From positions 186,001 through 250,000 of the forward strand of contig JAIWZP010000041.1 in the NCBI GenBank assembly GCA_025201375.1: a DNA stretch of 64,000 bases, given 5' to 3'. Both the position numbers and the translations under genes were made by a program. The notes below the pieces were generated by a model, which saw only the letters and a program-made list of their open reading frames with translations, did no database searches and was not told where the DNA came from. This document shows, piece by piece, positions 24,686 to 36,238 of this stretch (position 1 is the first letter of the stretch; every line of letters begins with the position of its first letter). This DNA comes from Gongronella butleri. Taxonomy: Eukaryota; Mucoromycota; Mucoromycetes; Mucorales; Cunninghamellaceae.

Positions 24686-26137
24686 TCAAGCTAATTTCTT
24701 CATTGGCAAGATCAATTTTGAAAATCTAGTCCAAAAGTCAACCAAATACGTCGCCGTCTTGTCAGGCGCATCTTCATGGATGAAATGCCCAGCATTCATC
24801 ACCACATTCATCTGGAATTTGCCTAAATAGATGAAAAAGAAGTTAAATAAAAGAACGTGGGCGCATTGGTCGTGCTGCGCGCCATACCTTGCATCTGTGC
24901 AATCGTCAATTCCTTATCCAATCGGTCTGTCCCAGCCAAGAGTAGCAACTTGGATGTGGGCGATCCGAGAAACTTTTTGGACAAGTCCGTGAACCACTCT
25001 GTAATTATGGAAAAAAAATAGAAACGATACGCGTCAAACGCGAGATTTGGAGAGCGCGTGTCGCGACGCCTTACCTTTCCAATACGGCTGCGTCAGCTCG
25101 AGATCCGTGCGCCACACGAATTTTTGTTCATCGTCCGACCACTTCATAAGAGGTGGGATCGACAGCCGGCATGCCTCCAAATTGCGCACCATCTTGGACT
25201 TGTAACTATGAAACGAGGCATTTGAGCCCTCGCTGGATAAGCCAATTGCTTCATTTACTGTACCTCCATTGAATCGCCTGCTCTATGGACGTGAACGACC
25301 TTGGCCGCGAGCTAAGAAGCTTGGTCATCGATTGCAGCGCCTCCAATGCTGATCCCTCCACGACATCCATAACAACAACGCCAAGCACATTGGAAAGCAG
25401 CTGCTGATAGGCCACGTCCACCACGACGGAGCCGCCCATGCTAGAAAGAGAACGCGTCAACGGCGCCCTTTCTTCATTTTTGCTTTTTTTGTTTTTTACC
25501 TGTGGCCCACAAGAATAAAATCATGCTGTTTCACGTCGTAAACCTGTTGAACAAGTGCGACCAAATCCTTGGAGAAGCGCGCTAAATGGAATACGGTGTC
25601 GTCTTCCGAGACCGAGTCACCTAAGAAAAAAAAAACAACGAATTAAACCTGATATCGCGAATTTACGACACATCCGTGCAATTACCATGGCCACGGCAAT
25701 CAAAGGCCAGGACGGCGCATTTGCCTTCCGACATGGCATGGATCAGCTTTGTCACTAGACCAAATGAGAGGCCGCCCGCGCCGGCACCGTGGTGCATGAT
25801 AAAGACGGGTGTGCGCTGCCCCTCGGACGGTGCTGCTGTCGCGTGCCGGAGATACGTGCACAGCGTCGTCGACGCATCAATGGCCACGTCGCGCTTCTCG
25901 TCAAAGTAGGCGTCCCACGTGCTGGGCTGGTATCGCTTGCTGTTGCCTTGTTCGCCACGTGAGGGCGGCACGCTGCTACAAATTGGGGTCTTTTTGTAAG
26001 CAAGTTGCCTGGCGACAACCATACACAACGATGATTAACACCACTCACCTTGGCTCGTCCGACGCCGCATCCTCCACCAGGCTCTCGAGCGTGGGCAGCC
26101 GCCCCTTTTTAAATAAATCCTTTTGCAGAGTCGACAT
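24686..26137 (-). CDS. PPE1: Protein phosphatase methylesterase 1
   Basis: Alpha/beta hydrolase that removes the methyl ester from the C-terminal leucine of the PP2A catalytic subunit. Seven exons, 26137-26049, 25975-25686, 25620-25500, 25440-25264, 25205-25075, 24998-24888 and 24822-24686, give 351 residues. The oxyanion-side motif HHGAGAGG, the nucleophile elbow GHSMGG (Ser about 167, its codon split by an intron), the acid in [10 protein letters not shown] and the catalytic histidine in [13 protein letters not shown] are all present. VMDVVEGSA after the elbow is typical of PME-1. The length is somewhat short because the C-terminal tail is brief. It ends 182 bp before the FEN1 start; the two are separate tandem genes. 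Confidence 0.94.
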
Positions 26138-26317
26138 CAATGGCGAAAAAAAAAAAGAGAAAAAGGAAAGAGAGCGGCGAAAAAAAAAAAAAAAGGAACC
26201 ACACAAGCGCACCTTAAATCAACGAGCCAGCGTCGTTCCACGGCGCATAGTATCAAAATATGTGCAAATCACTCATCTTTGTTGACTAGGAATCATACGA
26301 CTATGTACAGCGCAATT

Positions 26318-26320
26318 GAT

Positions 26321-26356
<36 letters not shown>
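26318..26356. repeat. GA microsatellite
   Basis: Run of alternating GA with a few AAA interruptions, between PPE1 and the small coiled-coil gene. Confidence 0.8.
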
Positions 26357-26357
<1 letters not shown>

Positions 26358-26488
26358 GAAAGAGGGAGAAAACAAAAAGACAAACAGCGAAAAAGACGAA
26401 TGGTTCACGCATTGCCGGCTCGGAGTCCAATTCTTGGCGATTGCACGCATAGAGAACTCACGACCTATACGCGTCCTGGTAGAGTCGT

Positions 26489-26743
26489 TCAAGCCGCAGG
26501 GGCGTCGTCAGGTTGCATGGGCTCATCTTGCTGCTGGTTGGTATCAGTGTTGGGGGTGACAGGTGCGCTGCTCTGCAAATCGGCGAGCAACCCGTCGAGT
26601 TTGGCATCCAACTGCGTGGTCTTGGCTTCCAGGTCGTCCATCAGCTTCTCGGCACGCTCAAGCTCCTTGAGCCACGTCTGCATGTTGCCATCCTCCTCCT
26701 CAGGGAGCTGGTCCAAAGGTGCATTGGTTGCAATAGGCGACAT
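26489..26743 (-). CDS. Small acidic coiled-coil protein, unknown function
   Basis: Single-exon frame of 84 residues. The central part (MQTWLKELERAEKLMDDL to LDGLLADL) has a leucine heptad pattern and is likely a short coiled coil. The C-terminal third is rich in Gln, Asp and Pro and looks disordered. The start ATG follows an A-rich stretch. The strong helix signal and lack of low-complexity translation in the core support a real gene. No family recognised. It may be a subunit of a larger complex, which is inference. Confidence 0.6.
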   Translation of the reverse strand: MSPIATNAPLDQLPEEEDGNMQTWLKELERAEKLMDDLEAKTTQLDAKLDGLLADLQSSAPVTPNTDTNQQQDEPMQPDDAPAA

Positions 26744-27239
26744 GGTTGGAAAAAAAAAAAGAAAGAAAGAGAAAGAACAAAGAAAAAAAATCGGCGTCCA
26801 AAAAGTCTCCCTTTTGCTTGCTTTGACGCCCCGCGCCCCCGCCTTGTCCTGCAAACGTGTCAGATTTGAGATTTGGCCATTTTGTGTACAATGTCGCAGA
26901 GAACTCGCATTTACGATTTGATTAGGCAGACAACCAGACACAATGATGCTGGTTCGATTCTGCCTGTTGCCTGTCCATACTGCATTCACAAATTTGAGGT
27001 TTCCACAAGCGTGAAAAAATCAGTCAGCAAGCAGTCAGTACCTCAGCATGTGTCCGAGAAGATTTTCATCCGTTTTGAATTTAAAGCGTGTGATCCGTGC
27101 TCCATGTTTCAATCTCAATGGAGCACGGAAACTGACGCGTGCTATCATTTCAATGCCTAAACCCTAAAGCATCGCTCTACAGTACACTGCAGACTGCACC
27201 AAAACGAACACGCATGGGGCATATCTACCTTTTAAAATC

Positions 27240-29150
27240 AAAGAACGTGTTTTTCAGACTTTGCTGGCCTGCTGTGCCTCCAGAATTTTTTTTACAGACC
27301 ACTTGCCCGCTAATGAAAAATGCATCACGGCGCAAACTACGGCCCAGTGCTCAAGACGGATCCGCCCGATTTTTTTTTTGGACGCGAAAAGGCCAAAAAC
27401 CTCCAATTTGAACTATTTTGCATTCATCTCGTCATCTGCATGATCTACCCCGCTCAAAAATGGCAGCATTGCTTTCAGGAGTACTTTCAGCCAAATATGG
27501 TGCCCGGGTCGGATGAGCTGAAATGAAGACCTGAAATGATGAGGAAATTCAGGTTCAGGTCACAAAGATTCTGCCTGAAAATTCGACCGAAACCCGACCT
27601 GAAAAAAAACAAAAGACTGAAACCTGACCTGATTTATATTTTAATTCAGGCTCAAGGGCCTGAAATGTACGACCTGAATGACCTAAACCTGAAAGCCCAA
27701 CTTTTACGATAGAGCGTGGTGCAGGTCGGCTTCAGCTTTCAGGTCAACTATTTCAGGTTGTCGGGCAACGGGCATCAGGTCATTTCAGCTCTATTCAGGT
27801 ACAAATTGTTTCAGGTCGTCGGTTTTCAGCTCAGTTCAGGTGCTGGTTATTTCAGGTCGTCGGTTTTCAGCTCATTTCAGGTGCGATTCATTTCAGGTTC
27901 GTCGGTTTTCAGGTCAATTCAGGTGCGTTTCATTTCAGGTCGTCGGTTTTCAGCTCATTTCAGGTGCGATTCATTTCAGGTTCGTCGGTTTTCAGGTCAA
28001 TTCAGGTGCGATTCATTTCAGGTCGTCGGTTTTCAGGTCAATTCAGGTGCGTTTCATTTCAGCTCCTCGTCGGTTTTCAGCTCAATTCAGGTGCAGGTCC
28101 TCGCTTCAGGTCGTTGGTTTTCAGGTCAATTCAGCACGCTGAAAACTGACGACCTGAAACGACCTGAGAGCTGAACTGAACTGAAATAATGACCTGACAA
28201 TTGAAGACTTGCTGAATTAATTCAGGCATCTCAGTCGGTTTCAGGTCGGTTTCAGGTTGATTTTGTACAGTAATGTTCAGGTTGGACCTGAACTTTTCAG
28301 CTCATCAAAACGGCTATAAGGTGGTTGCCCGGGTTGCTTGATCGCGATTCAGGCTTGAACCTGAAATTTGAATCGTTATTTTTTCGACCTGAACTTTATG
28401 ACCTGAAGCAAAATTTCCCTCGGGTCACCATGTCTGATTTCAGCGCAAATTTTGCAACAAAAAAGCTTAAACCGCCAAAGCGCTAGGATCACTTTTGAAA
28501 AATTCAGGGGTCACTCAGGTGTCACACATTTCAATCTCAGAAAATGCTTAATTTGAAAATTTTCGAACTCCGAGTGATTCATGCATCCCAAACAGGTAAC
28601 TCTGGCAATTTGTTATTGGCACACAAAATGGCAGGCCGCCCCAACTTTAAGAAAAATACCCAAAGAGTGACGCATGAACGGCGATCGACCGAGAAAACAG
28701 CCTACTTTGGGCAAGATTTTTTTTGCAAAAATTTAAGGTTTGACACTTCCAAATTAAGGTGCATAAATTGCATGGATTTTTTTGTTCTGCATTTTTTTAT
28801 TTTTTATTTTTTTGCACATTTTTGTGCGCTGAGTGGCTGGGCTGCATCCTGGTGAAATGGCCGATGCAAAAAGTTCAAACCCAAGCTAGCGCGCCGCAAG
28901 TCATACCATTAGGTGCTTTGCCTCCCTGTTTGTTAGTAAAACTGCATTAATAAAAATCACAAGTTTATTAGACCGTTGTCTAGCAAAAAATCGCGTTCAA
29001 AATTTTTGATGAAAAAGTGGGTTTTCTCGCTCTGCGAGTTTTACAGTAGCCATCCATCGATGAAGCTGGCCTCGTTCGATAGATATTCAACAGCTGCTTA
29101 CGACACGTTAAAAGCGTAAAACGTCGTCCTTTTCGTTATCATATCGAGAA
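27240..29150. repeat. Dispersed repeat family 1, copy B (interrupted)
   Basis: Second copy of the repeat at 1440-2530, same orientation. Its left part (27240-27469) pairs with about 1460-1709. Its right part (28443-29150) pairs with about 1719-2530. Between them lies a 973 bp block absent from copy A. The junctions are after GGCAGCAT on the left and before GCGCAAATTTTGC on the right. Confidence 0.7.
27470..28442. repeat. CAGGTC/GACCTG satellite block inside repeat family 1
   Basis: Dense degenerate repeats of TTCAGGTC and its complement GACCTGAA. In 27530-27710 the GACCTGAA orientation dominates. From about 27720 to 28140 units of about 27-30 bp built on TTCAGGTCGTCGGTTTTCAG run in the forward orientation and pair into a longer unit of about 56-60 bp. 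From 28140 the orientation flips again. The block can therefore fold into hairpins. It translates into repetitive peptides, but these are shadows of the DNA repeat. It is not a CRISPR: there are no unique spacers and the genome is eukaryotic. Confidence 0.75.
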
Positions 29151-29239
29151 AATGTGATTTAAAAACAAATCAAAAGTTTGAACCAATTTTGCGAGCGTAC
29201 AAAAGTCATGCATCATCGAGCAAACAAACATTCTAGAAA

Positions 29240-29470
29240 AAAGGTCGCCAGAGCCTACTGTATTATCATACTGTATCTGATTCGAACAATGCAAGTTTCA
29301 TTGAGAATTTGAGATCGAAGAAAATTTGAACATGAGTACATGACATGATGACAGTGCCGAATTGTGAAAATGTCGACGATGTCATGTCATACTACTGTAC
29401 TCTCATACCGTATTTTGGATTCATCTGCTGCATACAGTACTGTACTGTACAGTTGTACTGTATCATAAAA
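29240..29470. repeat. Second TACTGTA-rich patch
   Basis: Clustered TACTGTA, GTACTGTAC and complementary strings, like the one at 1200-1345, on the far side of repeat family 1 copy B. Confidence 0.55.
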
Positions 29471-29910
29471 GCAGTGCTTGTCTCGTCAACGGTCTGATTG
29501 TGCTCTGATTTTATGGATTTTTCCTGAAAAGAGATGCCCTGAAATGGCCAATTTTGGCGTCACCAACAACAACGAGGATTTTGCTGCCGCAAAGTGATTA
29601 CTGTATTTTCTACGTACGGTAGCCTTGCTCCAGGCCTCCTCCAGCCAAAATTTGAGCAAGGTCATCAAGGATCAAGCTTCTGAAGAGCTGGACAAGCCTC
29701 CTGATCGCCACCAACCCACCATGTATCGCGTCGCGCTCCTGTTGCTATTTCTTGGAAAGCTGTATCAATTTCAGGCGCGTTTCTGGCGGGGTGCAAATTT
29801 TGTATGAGGATTTAGGCAGCTGGCAACAAACGAGTACTGCTTTGCCGGTCGCCTTTTTCGTCACCCACTCTCTTTCTCTCCTTTTTATATTTTTGTCAGC
29901 ACGAGACCCA

Positions 29911-30546
29911 ATGGCCACGCAGCACTTGACCATGTATATTGTGGTCCGCAAGGACCTTTCAAAGGTAAAAAGAAAAAAAAACGCGAAAGACCAAGACCAA
30001 CCTAAGAGGCGTGCTCACCACTTTTTTTTTTTTTTTTTGTCCCAGACCCTCAAGTGGCCCACGGGAAGGTAGTTGTGTCGCTTTGCACGGTGACGCGATC
30101 GCTCACCTTGAATTTTTTTTCCATGATAGTGTCATGACACAAGCATGCCACGCGGCGACGGCGGTTTTGCATAAGACGCGGCTGGATAAAAACACGATGC
30201 AATACATGGAAGACGTCGACAGGATGCACAAGGTGGTGTTGGAGGTAAACTGGGCCGTCCCTTTTGTGCGCCTGACTGTCAATGGGGGTCAATGCTTTTG
30301 TTTCGCGCAAAATCAGGCTCTCGCGCGCATTGACCGCATTTTTTTTTCTTTGATTTGAATGTTTAGACCAAGAACGAGGAGTCGCTTTTGAAGCTTGTGA
30401 CGTCCCTGGAAGAGCATGAGGTGCCATTGTACAAATGGGTGGAGCAGCCAGAAAACATTCCCACTGCAATGGCAACGGCGCCGCTTGTTGAACGCTCGGA
30501 GGAGGTCAAGAGCATTTTTAAAAAGTATTGCTCTTTGTATCGATGA
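29911..30546 (+). CDS. PTRHD1: PTH2-fold protein, PTRHD1-like (putative peptidyl-tRNA hydrolase)
   Basis: Four exons, 29911-29964, 30046-30068, 30130-30244 and 30367-30546, give 123 residues. The protein opens MATQHLTMYIVVRKDLSK and has AQACHAATAVLH-like VMTQACHAATAVLHK, MHKVVLE and YKWVEQPENIPTA, which together match PTRHD1 more closely than canonical Pth2. The family has the peptidyl-tRNA hydrolase II fold; whether PTRHD1 proteins act on peptidyl-tRNA is not settled. The second exon is only 23 bases. No targeting signal is evident unless an upstream exon exists. TRM1 follows on the same strand 229 bp downstream. Confidence 0.88.
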
Positions 30547-30775
30547 AAAAGCAATAAATTCGCGTCGAGAATTCCCGAGATTTGCGAGATCTCTGATCGT
30601 TTTTAAATGAGATTGGCGTGTTTCATTGGTAAAAAGGGCAAGGGGATATTCATGCGGCGCGGCGAAGGTGGCTTTTTGAGCGACACAAATTGCCAAATGT
30701 GCAATTGCCTTTTTTTTTCCTGCTTTTTTTTTTTTATTCGAGCTCACACTTTCAGCGTTTTCTGTTGTGTGTTGT

Positions 30776-32707
30776 ATGAGCCTTCGCCTGCCTCGTCTTT
30801 TTCGCCACCTAGTCTTCCGCCGCTACTTTTCGACGATTCCTCCTATGAGTGCCACAACTGTTCCCGCTGCGTCCGCAGCAGAGCCGACACCAATTGATAT
30901 TTCGCAATACAACACGGTGACTGAGGGCAAAGCGACGATCCTGTTCCCCAAGACCAACGAGGTCTTTTACAACCCTGTGCAAGAGTTCAACCGCGACATG
31001 TCTATTGCGGCGATCCGCACGTGGAGCGAGATCCGGCGCCAAGAGAAGGAGGAGCGCATTGAAAAGAAGCTAGCCAGAGAAACCGACCCCGAGAAGCGCG
31101 CCGCCAAAAAGGCGCGCCTCACAGAGCAGCTTGGTTTCAAGGATTTCACCATCCTCGAGGCCCTGGCCGCCACGGGTCTGCGCTCAATCCGCTACGCCAA
31201 GGAAATCCCGCATCTGCGTCATGTCATTGCCAATGATTTGCTGCCGGACGCCGTCGAATCCATCAAGCGCAATGTCCAATACAATGAGGTGGATGAGAAT
31301 CTTGTCAAGCCCAATCTCGGCGACGCCATGTAAACTCCAAAAAAAAAAAGAGAAGAAAACGCGCGAAAATTCATGCAATTTGACTCATTTTTTTTTTGTG
31401 ATCTAGGCACGTGATGTACCAGGCTGTTGGCTCGAATCAAAAGTACGACGTGGTTGACATCGATCCTTATGGATCAGCCGCGCCATTTGTGGACGGGGCC
31501 ATACAGGCTGTGGAGGAAGGTGGTCTTTTGTGCGTGACATGCACGGATTTGGCTGTTTTGTCTGGTTCAATGCATCCTGAGACCTGCTTTGGCAAGTACG
31601 GTGGCATGCCGCTGAAGGGCATGTTCCCGCACGACATGGCGGTGCGCATTGTGCTGCAGATGCTGCAAACGTCAGCCGGCAGATACAAGCGCTACATTGT
31701 CCCCATGGTCTCGCTCAGCATCGATTTCTATTTGCGCGTCTTTGTCCGCGTCTACACGTCCGCCTACGGCCTCAAGGGCGCTGCTGGGTAAAAAAGGAAA
31801 CAAAAAAAAAAAAAAAACGCGTTCCATTGTAGCACAATTGCTCATAAGAATATGATTTTATAGAAAAATCGGCATCATGTACGAGTGCTCGGGCTGCCAC
31901 GCATTTGGTCACCAGGTCTTTGGCAAGATGGATTACAAGGACAACGGCGCCGAACGCCATTCGCCCGCGACGGGCCCTCCTGTCAATACCCACTGTGATC
32001 ATTGTGGCTGCGTTCATCACGTAATTGGTTTTTTTTTTTTTTTTTTTTGCCCAAAAGAATGATTCTGACGCGCTTTTTCTCTCTCTCTCTCTTTGCAGAT
32101 TGGCGGACCAGCATGGGTCAGCAGTGCGCACGACAAGACGTTTGTGCGCAAGATGCTTGAGCACGTGCAGGCGAATGAGAGCAATTATGGCACGTTCCGA
32201 CGCATGAAGGGCATGTTGTCGCTTGCATTGGAGGAAGTGGATTATCCCGGCTATTGGACCATGCAGCGCCTGACCAACACACTGCATTGCACAGCCATCC
32301 CTATCAAGGATCTCTTGTAAATTTGGGGAAATCTGATGCATTGCACGCGTCAACTCATCACTTTTTTTTTTTCCTTTAGCTCTGCGATTCTCAATGCGGG
32401 TTACAAGGTGTCCTTGTCGCACACAGGCCCACAGACGGTCAAGACGAATGCGCCTTCCTTGTTGATTTGGGACATTATGCGCGAGTTTGTCAAGCAAAAT
32501 CCCGTCAAAATGGAGAATATCAGCGAGACGTCGCCGGCGCGCCGCCTGCTCTCCAAGGAACCCACACAAAAGATTGATTTCACGCGCCATCCCGACGCGC
32601 AAGGCGATTCCAAGCGATTCACACGCTATCAGATGAACCCCACGGCCAATTGGGGCCCCAAGGCACGCGCTGGCAAGAAGCGAACGGCCGAGGAGGAAGA
32701 CGCGTAA
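30776..32707 (+). CDS. TRM1: tRNA (guanine26-N2,N2)-dimethyltransferase
   Basis: SAM-dependent enzyme that dimethylates G26 of tRNAs. Five exons, 30776-31329, 31407-31787, 31864-32020, 32099-32316 and 32380-32707, give 545 residues. Motifs include FYNPVQEFNRDMS, the SAM-binding LEALAATGLRSIRYAKE, DVVDIDPYGSAAPFVD, and a zinc-binding set YECSGCHAFG / HCDHCGCVHH. There are two in-frame ATGs. The first adds a 23-residue Arg/Leu/Phe-rich leader without acidic residues (MSLRLPRLFRHLVFRRYFST), typical of a mitochondrial presequence; the second (30845) starts MSATTVPAA. Yeast TRM1 uses two starts to serve mitochondria and nucleus, and the same is inferred here. The tail is basic and then acidic (GKKRTAEEEDA). 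Confidence 0.96.
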
Positions 32708-32776
32708 TTTTTTTCTTTTTTTTCTTTTCTCTTTGAACTGTTCATTCCCCATTTTTTTTACTTGATGACCGTGTGT

Positions 32777-32782
32777 AATAAA
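32777..32782 (+). terminator. Poly(A) signal of TRM1
   Basis: AATAAA about 70 bases after the TRM1 stop. Confidence 0.6.
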
Positions 32783-33034
32783 GAATTGAGCGTGCCAAAG
32801 CGCGTCTCACGCAATTTTTTTTTTATACATGGTGCTCAGCAACAGCCGAAGTAGCGACGAGGAGGAAAAAAGGGGTCGGTGGCAAAGCAGGTCTTGGCAG
32901 AAAATGGCATCATGCCAGGGCAAGAGCGCAATTTCAAAAAAGATGGGCGCTAAAAAGGAAATCGGACGGATTTGTTTCGCACTTCTTTTTCTTTTTACCC
33001 TCTCTTTCATCTCTTTGTTATTTATTCCCTTTAG

Positions 33035-35367
33035 ATGGTTGTTGAAAAGAGTAGGTGGCAGGCATTTGGGCGCGTGTTTGCGTGCCATTTTATTTTTTTC
33101 GGCGCGTGACTGACGCTTTTGCCCTCCTTGTTCACTAGAATACACTCTTGCGCCATTGCCGCAAACCACGCGTGGCGAGTCGACCAAGCTCTCTGGTGAC
33201 CCCAAGGGCAAGACCTTCCTGTATACCAACGGCAAATCCGTCTTTTTGCGCGACCTCAAGGTAAAAAAAAAAAAGAATGCCGTTTTTGACCGTATCGATG
33301 CGTGTTGCTCACCCCTTTTTCTAACTTTTTTTTTATTCTTTCGCTCTTGTTACTGCTCAAAGCACCCCAGCTTGGCGACCGAGTACGTGGGTCACAAGTC
33401 CAATGCCGTTGTTGCTCGCTACAGCCCCAGTGGCTATTATATCGCGTCGGGTGGTAATGGCATCAATGAGGCGAATGGGAGACTCGTGATGGCTCATTAT
33501 GTCTTTTTTAATGACAGATATCCAGGGCAATGTGCGCATCTGGGACTCGGTCAATGAAGAGCATGTGCTCAAGAACGAGGCGCGTCCGATTTCTGGCAAA
33601 ATCAACGACATTGCGTGGGATGTGGACAGCAAGCGTTTGATTGCCGTGGGCGACGGCAAAGAGAGGTAAGGGATGATTATCTGAAAATGCGCAATTCATT
33701 TCATTTTATTCCTGTAGATTCGGCCACGCGTTTTTGTTTGACACGCTTTCGTCGGTGGGCGAAATCATGGGCCATACCAAGGTGATTAATAGCGTCAGCA
33801 TCCGCCAACAGCGCCCTTTCCGCGCCGTCACCGCGTCGGATGACATGACGGTGTCCTTTTTGCACGGCGTGCCCTTCAAGTATAACAAGACCATCCGCGA
33901 TCACACTCGTTTTGTCCATTCAGTCCAATTCTCGCCCAATGGCCAATTCTTTGTCAGTGCCGGTGCCGATGGCAAGGTAAAAAATGAGAAAAAAAGAAAA
34001 AGAGAGAAAAAAAAAGTTCGTCTCTAATGCATTTTTCTCTTTTTTTTTGCATAGATCTTTTTGTACGACGGTCAAAGTGGCGACAAGATTGATTCGTTTG
34101 GCGATGCGCACAGCGGCAGCATCTTTTCGGTGTCGTGGTCGGCGGACAGCACGCAATTGTTGTCGTCGTCGGCGGACAAGACAGCCAAGCTGTGGGATGT
34201 GTCTGGTCGGCAGGTGGTGCAGACGTTTGACATGGGCAGCGACATTGAAGACCAGCAAGTGGGCAATCTGTGGCAAGACGACTGGCTGCTCAGCGTGTCG
34301 CTGTCTGGCAAGATCAATTACCTGGACAAGTCCTCGGGCAAGGTTGCGCGCTCCGTGGATGGCCATAGCAAGGCCATTACCGCGCTTGCCGTTGGCAAGG
34401 ACAGCACATTGACGACGGGCTCGTATGATGGGCGCGTCTATTCGTGGAAGCAATCGCAGGATGGCGACGAGAAGCCATGGACAGCCACCGCCGTCGCAGA
34501 TGCCGGCCATACGAACCAGGTGAAGCAAATCGTCAATGATGACAGTGACACTTTTAGCATTGCCATGGACGACACGCTGCGCCGCATTGCCAATGGCAAA
34601 TTCGATCAGGTCGCGTCCACCGAGGCCCAGCCCCAGGGCGTCGCCTTGCGCAACGACCAAATCCTCGTCACCGTCGGCTCCTCGCTCCAAATCTACGATA
34701 AATCTACAAAAAAGCAGCGCGACGCCGTCTCTTTAAACTATGACGCGTCCGTCGTCGCCGTCGATGCTCCGGGCAACCAGGTCTACATTGCCAGCGACAA
34801 GGTAAAATAAGAACTAAAGGGGAAAATGGGGAAAAATGGAGAAAAAAGAGGAAAAAAGGAGGAAAAGAAAATTCGAATTTTTCCATCCATACGCATGCAA
34901 TTCAGGATTCTCACGTTTTTTCCCCCTAGGATAACAAGGTGCGCGTGTATGACGCGTCGACATGGTCGGTCAAGAAGGAATTGCCTGCGCACATGGGCAA
35001 GATCACGGCGCTTGCCAGCCATCCTGTCGAGAATCTGGTGGCAGTGGGCGACAGCCTTGGCAAGATCTTTGTGTACGACGTGGACAAGGGCACGGCCGTC
35101 TTGCAGCACTGGGTCTTCCACACGGCGCGCATCACGGGCATGGCTTGGTCCGACGATGGCAACTTTTTGGTCAGCGGCGGCCTGGATACCCAAATCTACG
35201 TGTGGAACCGCAACAAGCCCATGCGCAAGGCCGTCGTCAAAAACGCCCACGTCGACGCCGTCAATGGCGTCGCCTTCCTTCCCAGCGAAAAGGACGACGA
35301 ATTGAACGTCGTCAGCGTCGGCCAAGATGCCGCCGTCCGCATCCATGCCATCACCAAGCCTCAATAA
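33035..35367 (+). CDS. AIP1: Actin-interacting protein 1 (WD40)
   Basis: Works with cofilin to disassemble actin filaments. Seven exons, 33035-33050, 33139-33260, 33363-33453, 33518-33665, 33718-33976, 34055-34801 and 34930-35367, give 606 residues, the family's usual length. The first exon encodes only MVVEK plus one base. It is supported by its GTAGGT donor and by continuation into KYTLAPLPQTTRGES, which matches the N-terminus of Aip1. The body holds two seven-bladed WD40 propellers, with typical strings such as ASGDIQGNVRIWDSV, SADKTAKLWDVSG and SGGLDTQIYVWN. A CTTTAG just before the ATG may mark a 5' UTR intron. AATAAA overlaps the stop codon. Confidence 0.95.
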
Positions 35368-35368
35368 A
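35363..35368 (+). terminator. Poly(A) signal overlapping the AIP1 stop
   Basis: CAATAAAAT: the AATAAA shares its TAA with the stop codon of AIP1. Confidence 0.45.
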
Positions 35369-36238
35369 ATTAAAACAGCTCTTTTCTTCTCACACATCAT
35401 GATTGTTTCACAAAAAAAGGAGGACGCGAACCAAAGTGCCAAAAGAGATTCCCCCGGGATGTGGCTCGACAAAATGCGCTTTTTACAGTGTTTTGAGTTT
35501 TTTTACTGCACCGTCGTTGCTAAATTGTATACTGTAAGCTTGTTTCTCACTTTTTTCCGCAATTGAGCTCCCACAGATTAACGCGGACCCGCGCTCTGCT
35601 CATGTTGGCGATCGAAAATAGTGTAAGCATCATGACAAGAAATGACAGCGCGTAAAAAAAAGGGTCTAAAAAAGAAAAAAAATGCAGGATCATGCTCCCC
35701 ACGAAGATGCAGCCTGCATTGAAATGCGGCATGCAAATGTCCGTTGCCGATGTGCTTCGTGCGTAAAGAAAGAGCAAGCAAAAGAAAAAGAAAAAGGCGC
35801 AAACAGATCATGAAATGTCCGCATGATCGTTGCATGTGCAGAAATGAATAAAATGGGAGATGTCATGATGAAGCAAGATGATTTATGGTTTTCAATTAAC
35901 TCTGTGCGATACGGATCAACGATGGCTAGGTGTAAAAAAAAAAAAAAAAAAGGCAAGAGGCAGACCCATTTTCTGGACCGGCTTGCATAAACACCCTTTT
36001 TTAATCTCTTTTTCTTATATGCGACAATCAAAAGTGCCATTGAGAGGGTATTGGACGTATCATGGAAGGGATTTAATGTCCATGGATCATCGACGCGGCT
36101 GGAGTACGGCCATTCACGTCACAGCGATATAAAGCAAAGGGCAAAAACGGGTTCTTTTTGGCCCTTTTTTTTACGCGTTCAAGTAAACACTCTTTGGCTT
36201 TCATCATGCGATTGCTCCTTTCTTTTGCTTTTTTCTAG
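35368..36238. other. Spacer upstream of the Cys-rich gene
   Basis: Should hold the missing first exon of the Cys-rich gene on +. A hydrophobic 76-codon frame on - (35547-35777) has no family match and is left uncalled. Confidence 0.4.

Larger units (their letters stand above)
26744..29910. other. 3.2 kb repeat-rich spacer
   Basis: No gene supported. It contains repeat family 1 copy B, the CAGGTC repeat block and a TACTGTA-rich patch at 29240-29470. A 60-codon frame at 29625-29807 (+), with a hydrophobic stretch MYRVALLLLFLGKLY, lies just before the PTRHD1-like gene and could be a leader exon, but I could not splice it in. Confidence 0.55.

Noticed and set aside
27716..28174. 152-codon frame with repeated FQV/FRS peptides
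   Set aside because: Translation of the CAGGTC repeat block. All frames look alike and there is no start or splice support.
27470..28442. Possible CRISPR-like array
   Set aside because: No unique spacers and units vary in length and orientation; the genome is eukaryotic.
31772..32752. 326-codon frame on - across TRM1
   Set aside because: Antisense shadow of TRM1 exons; it runs through T/A-rich introns with no family match.
33920..34690. 256-codon frame on - across AIP1
   Set aside because: Antisense shadow of the WD40 repeats.
34783..35472. 229-codon frame on - across the end of AIP1
   Set aside because: Antisense shadow of the last AIP1 exon and its flank.
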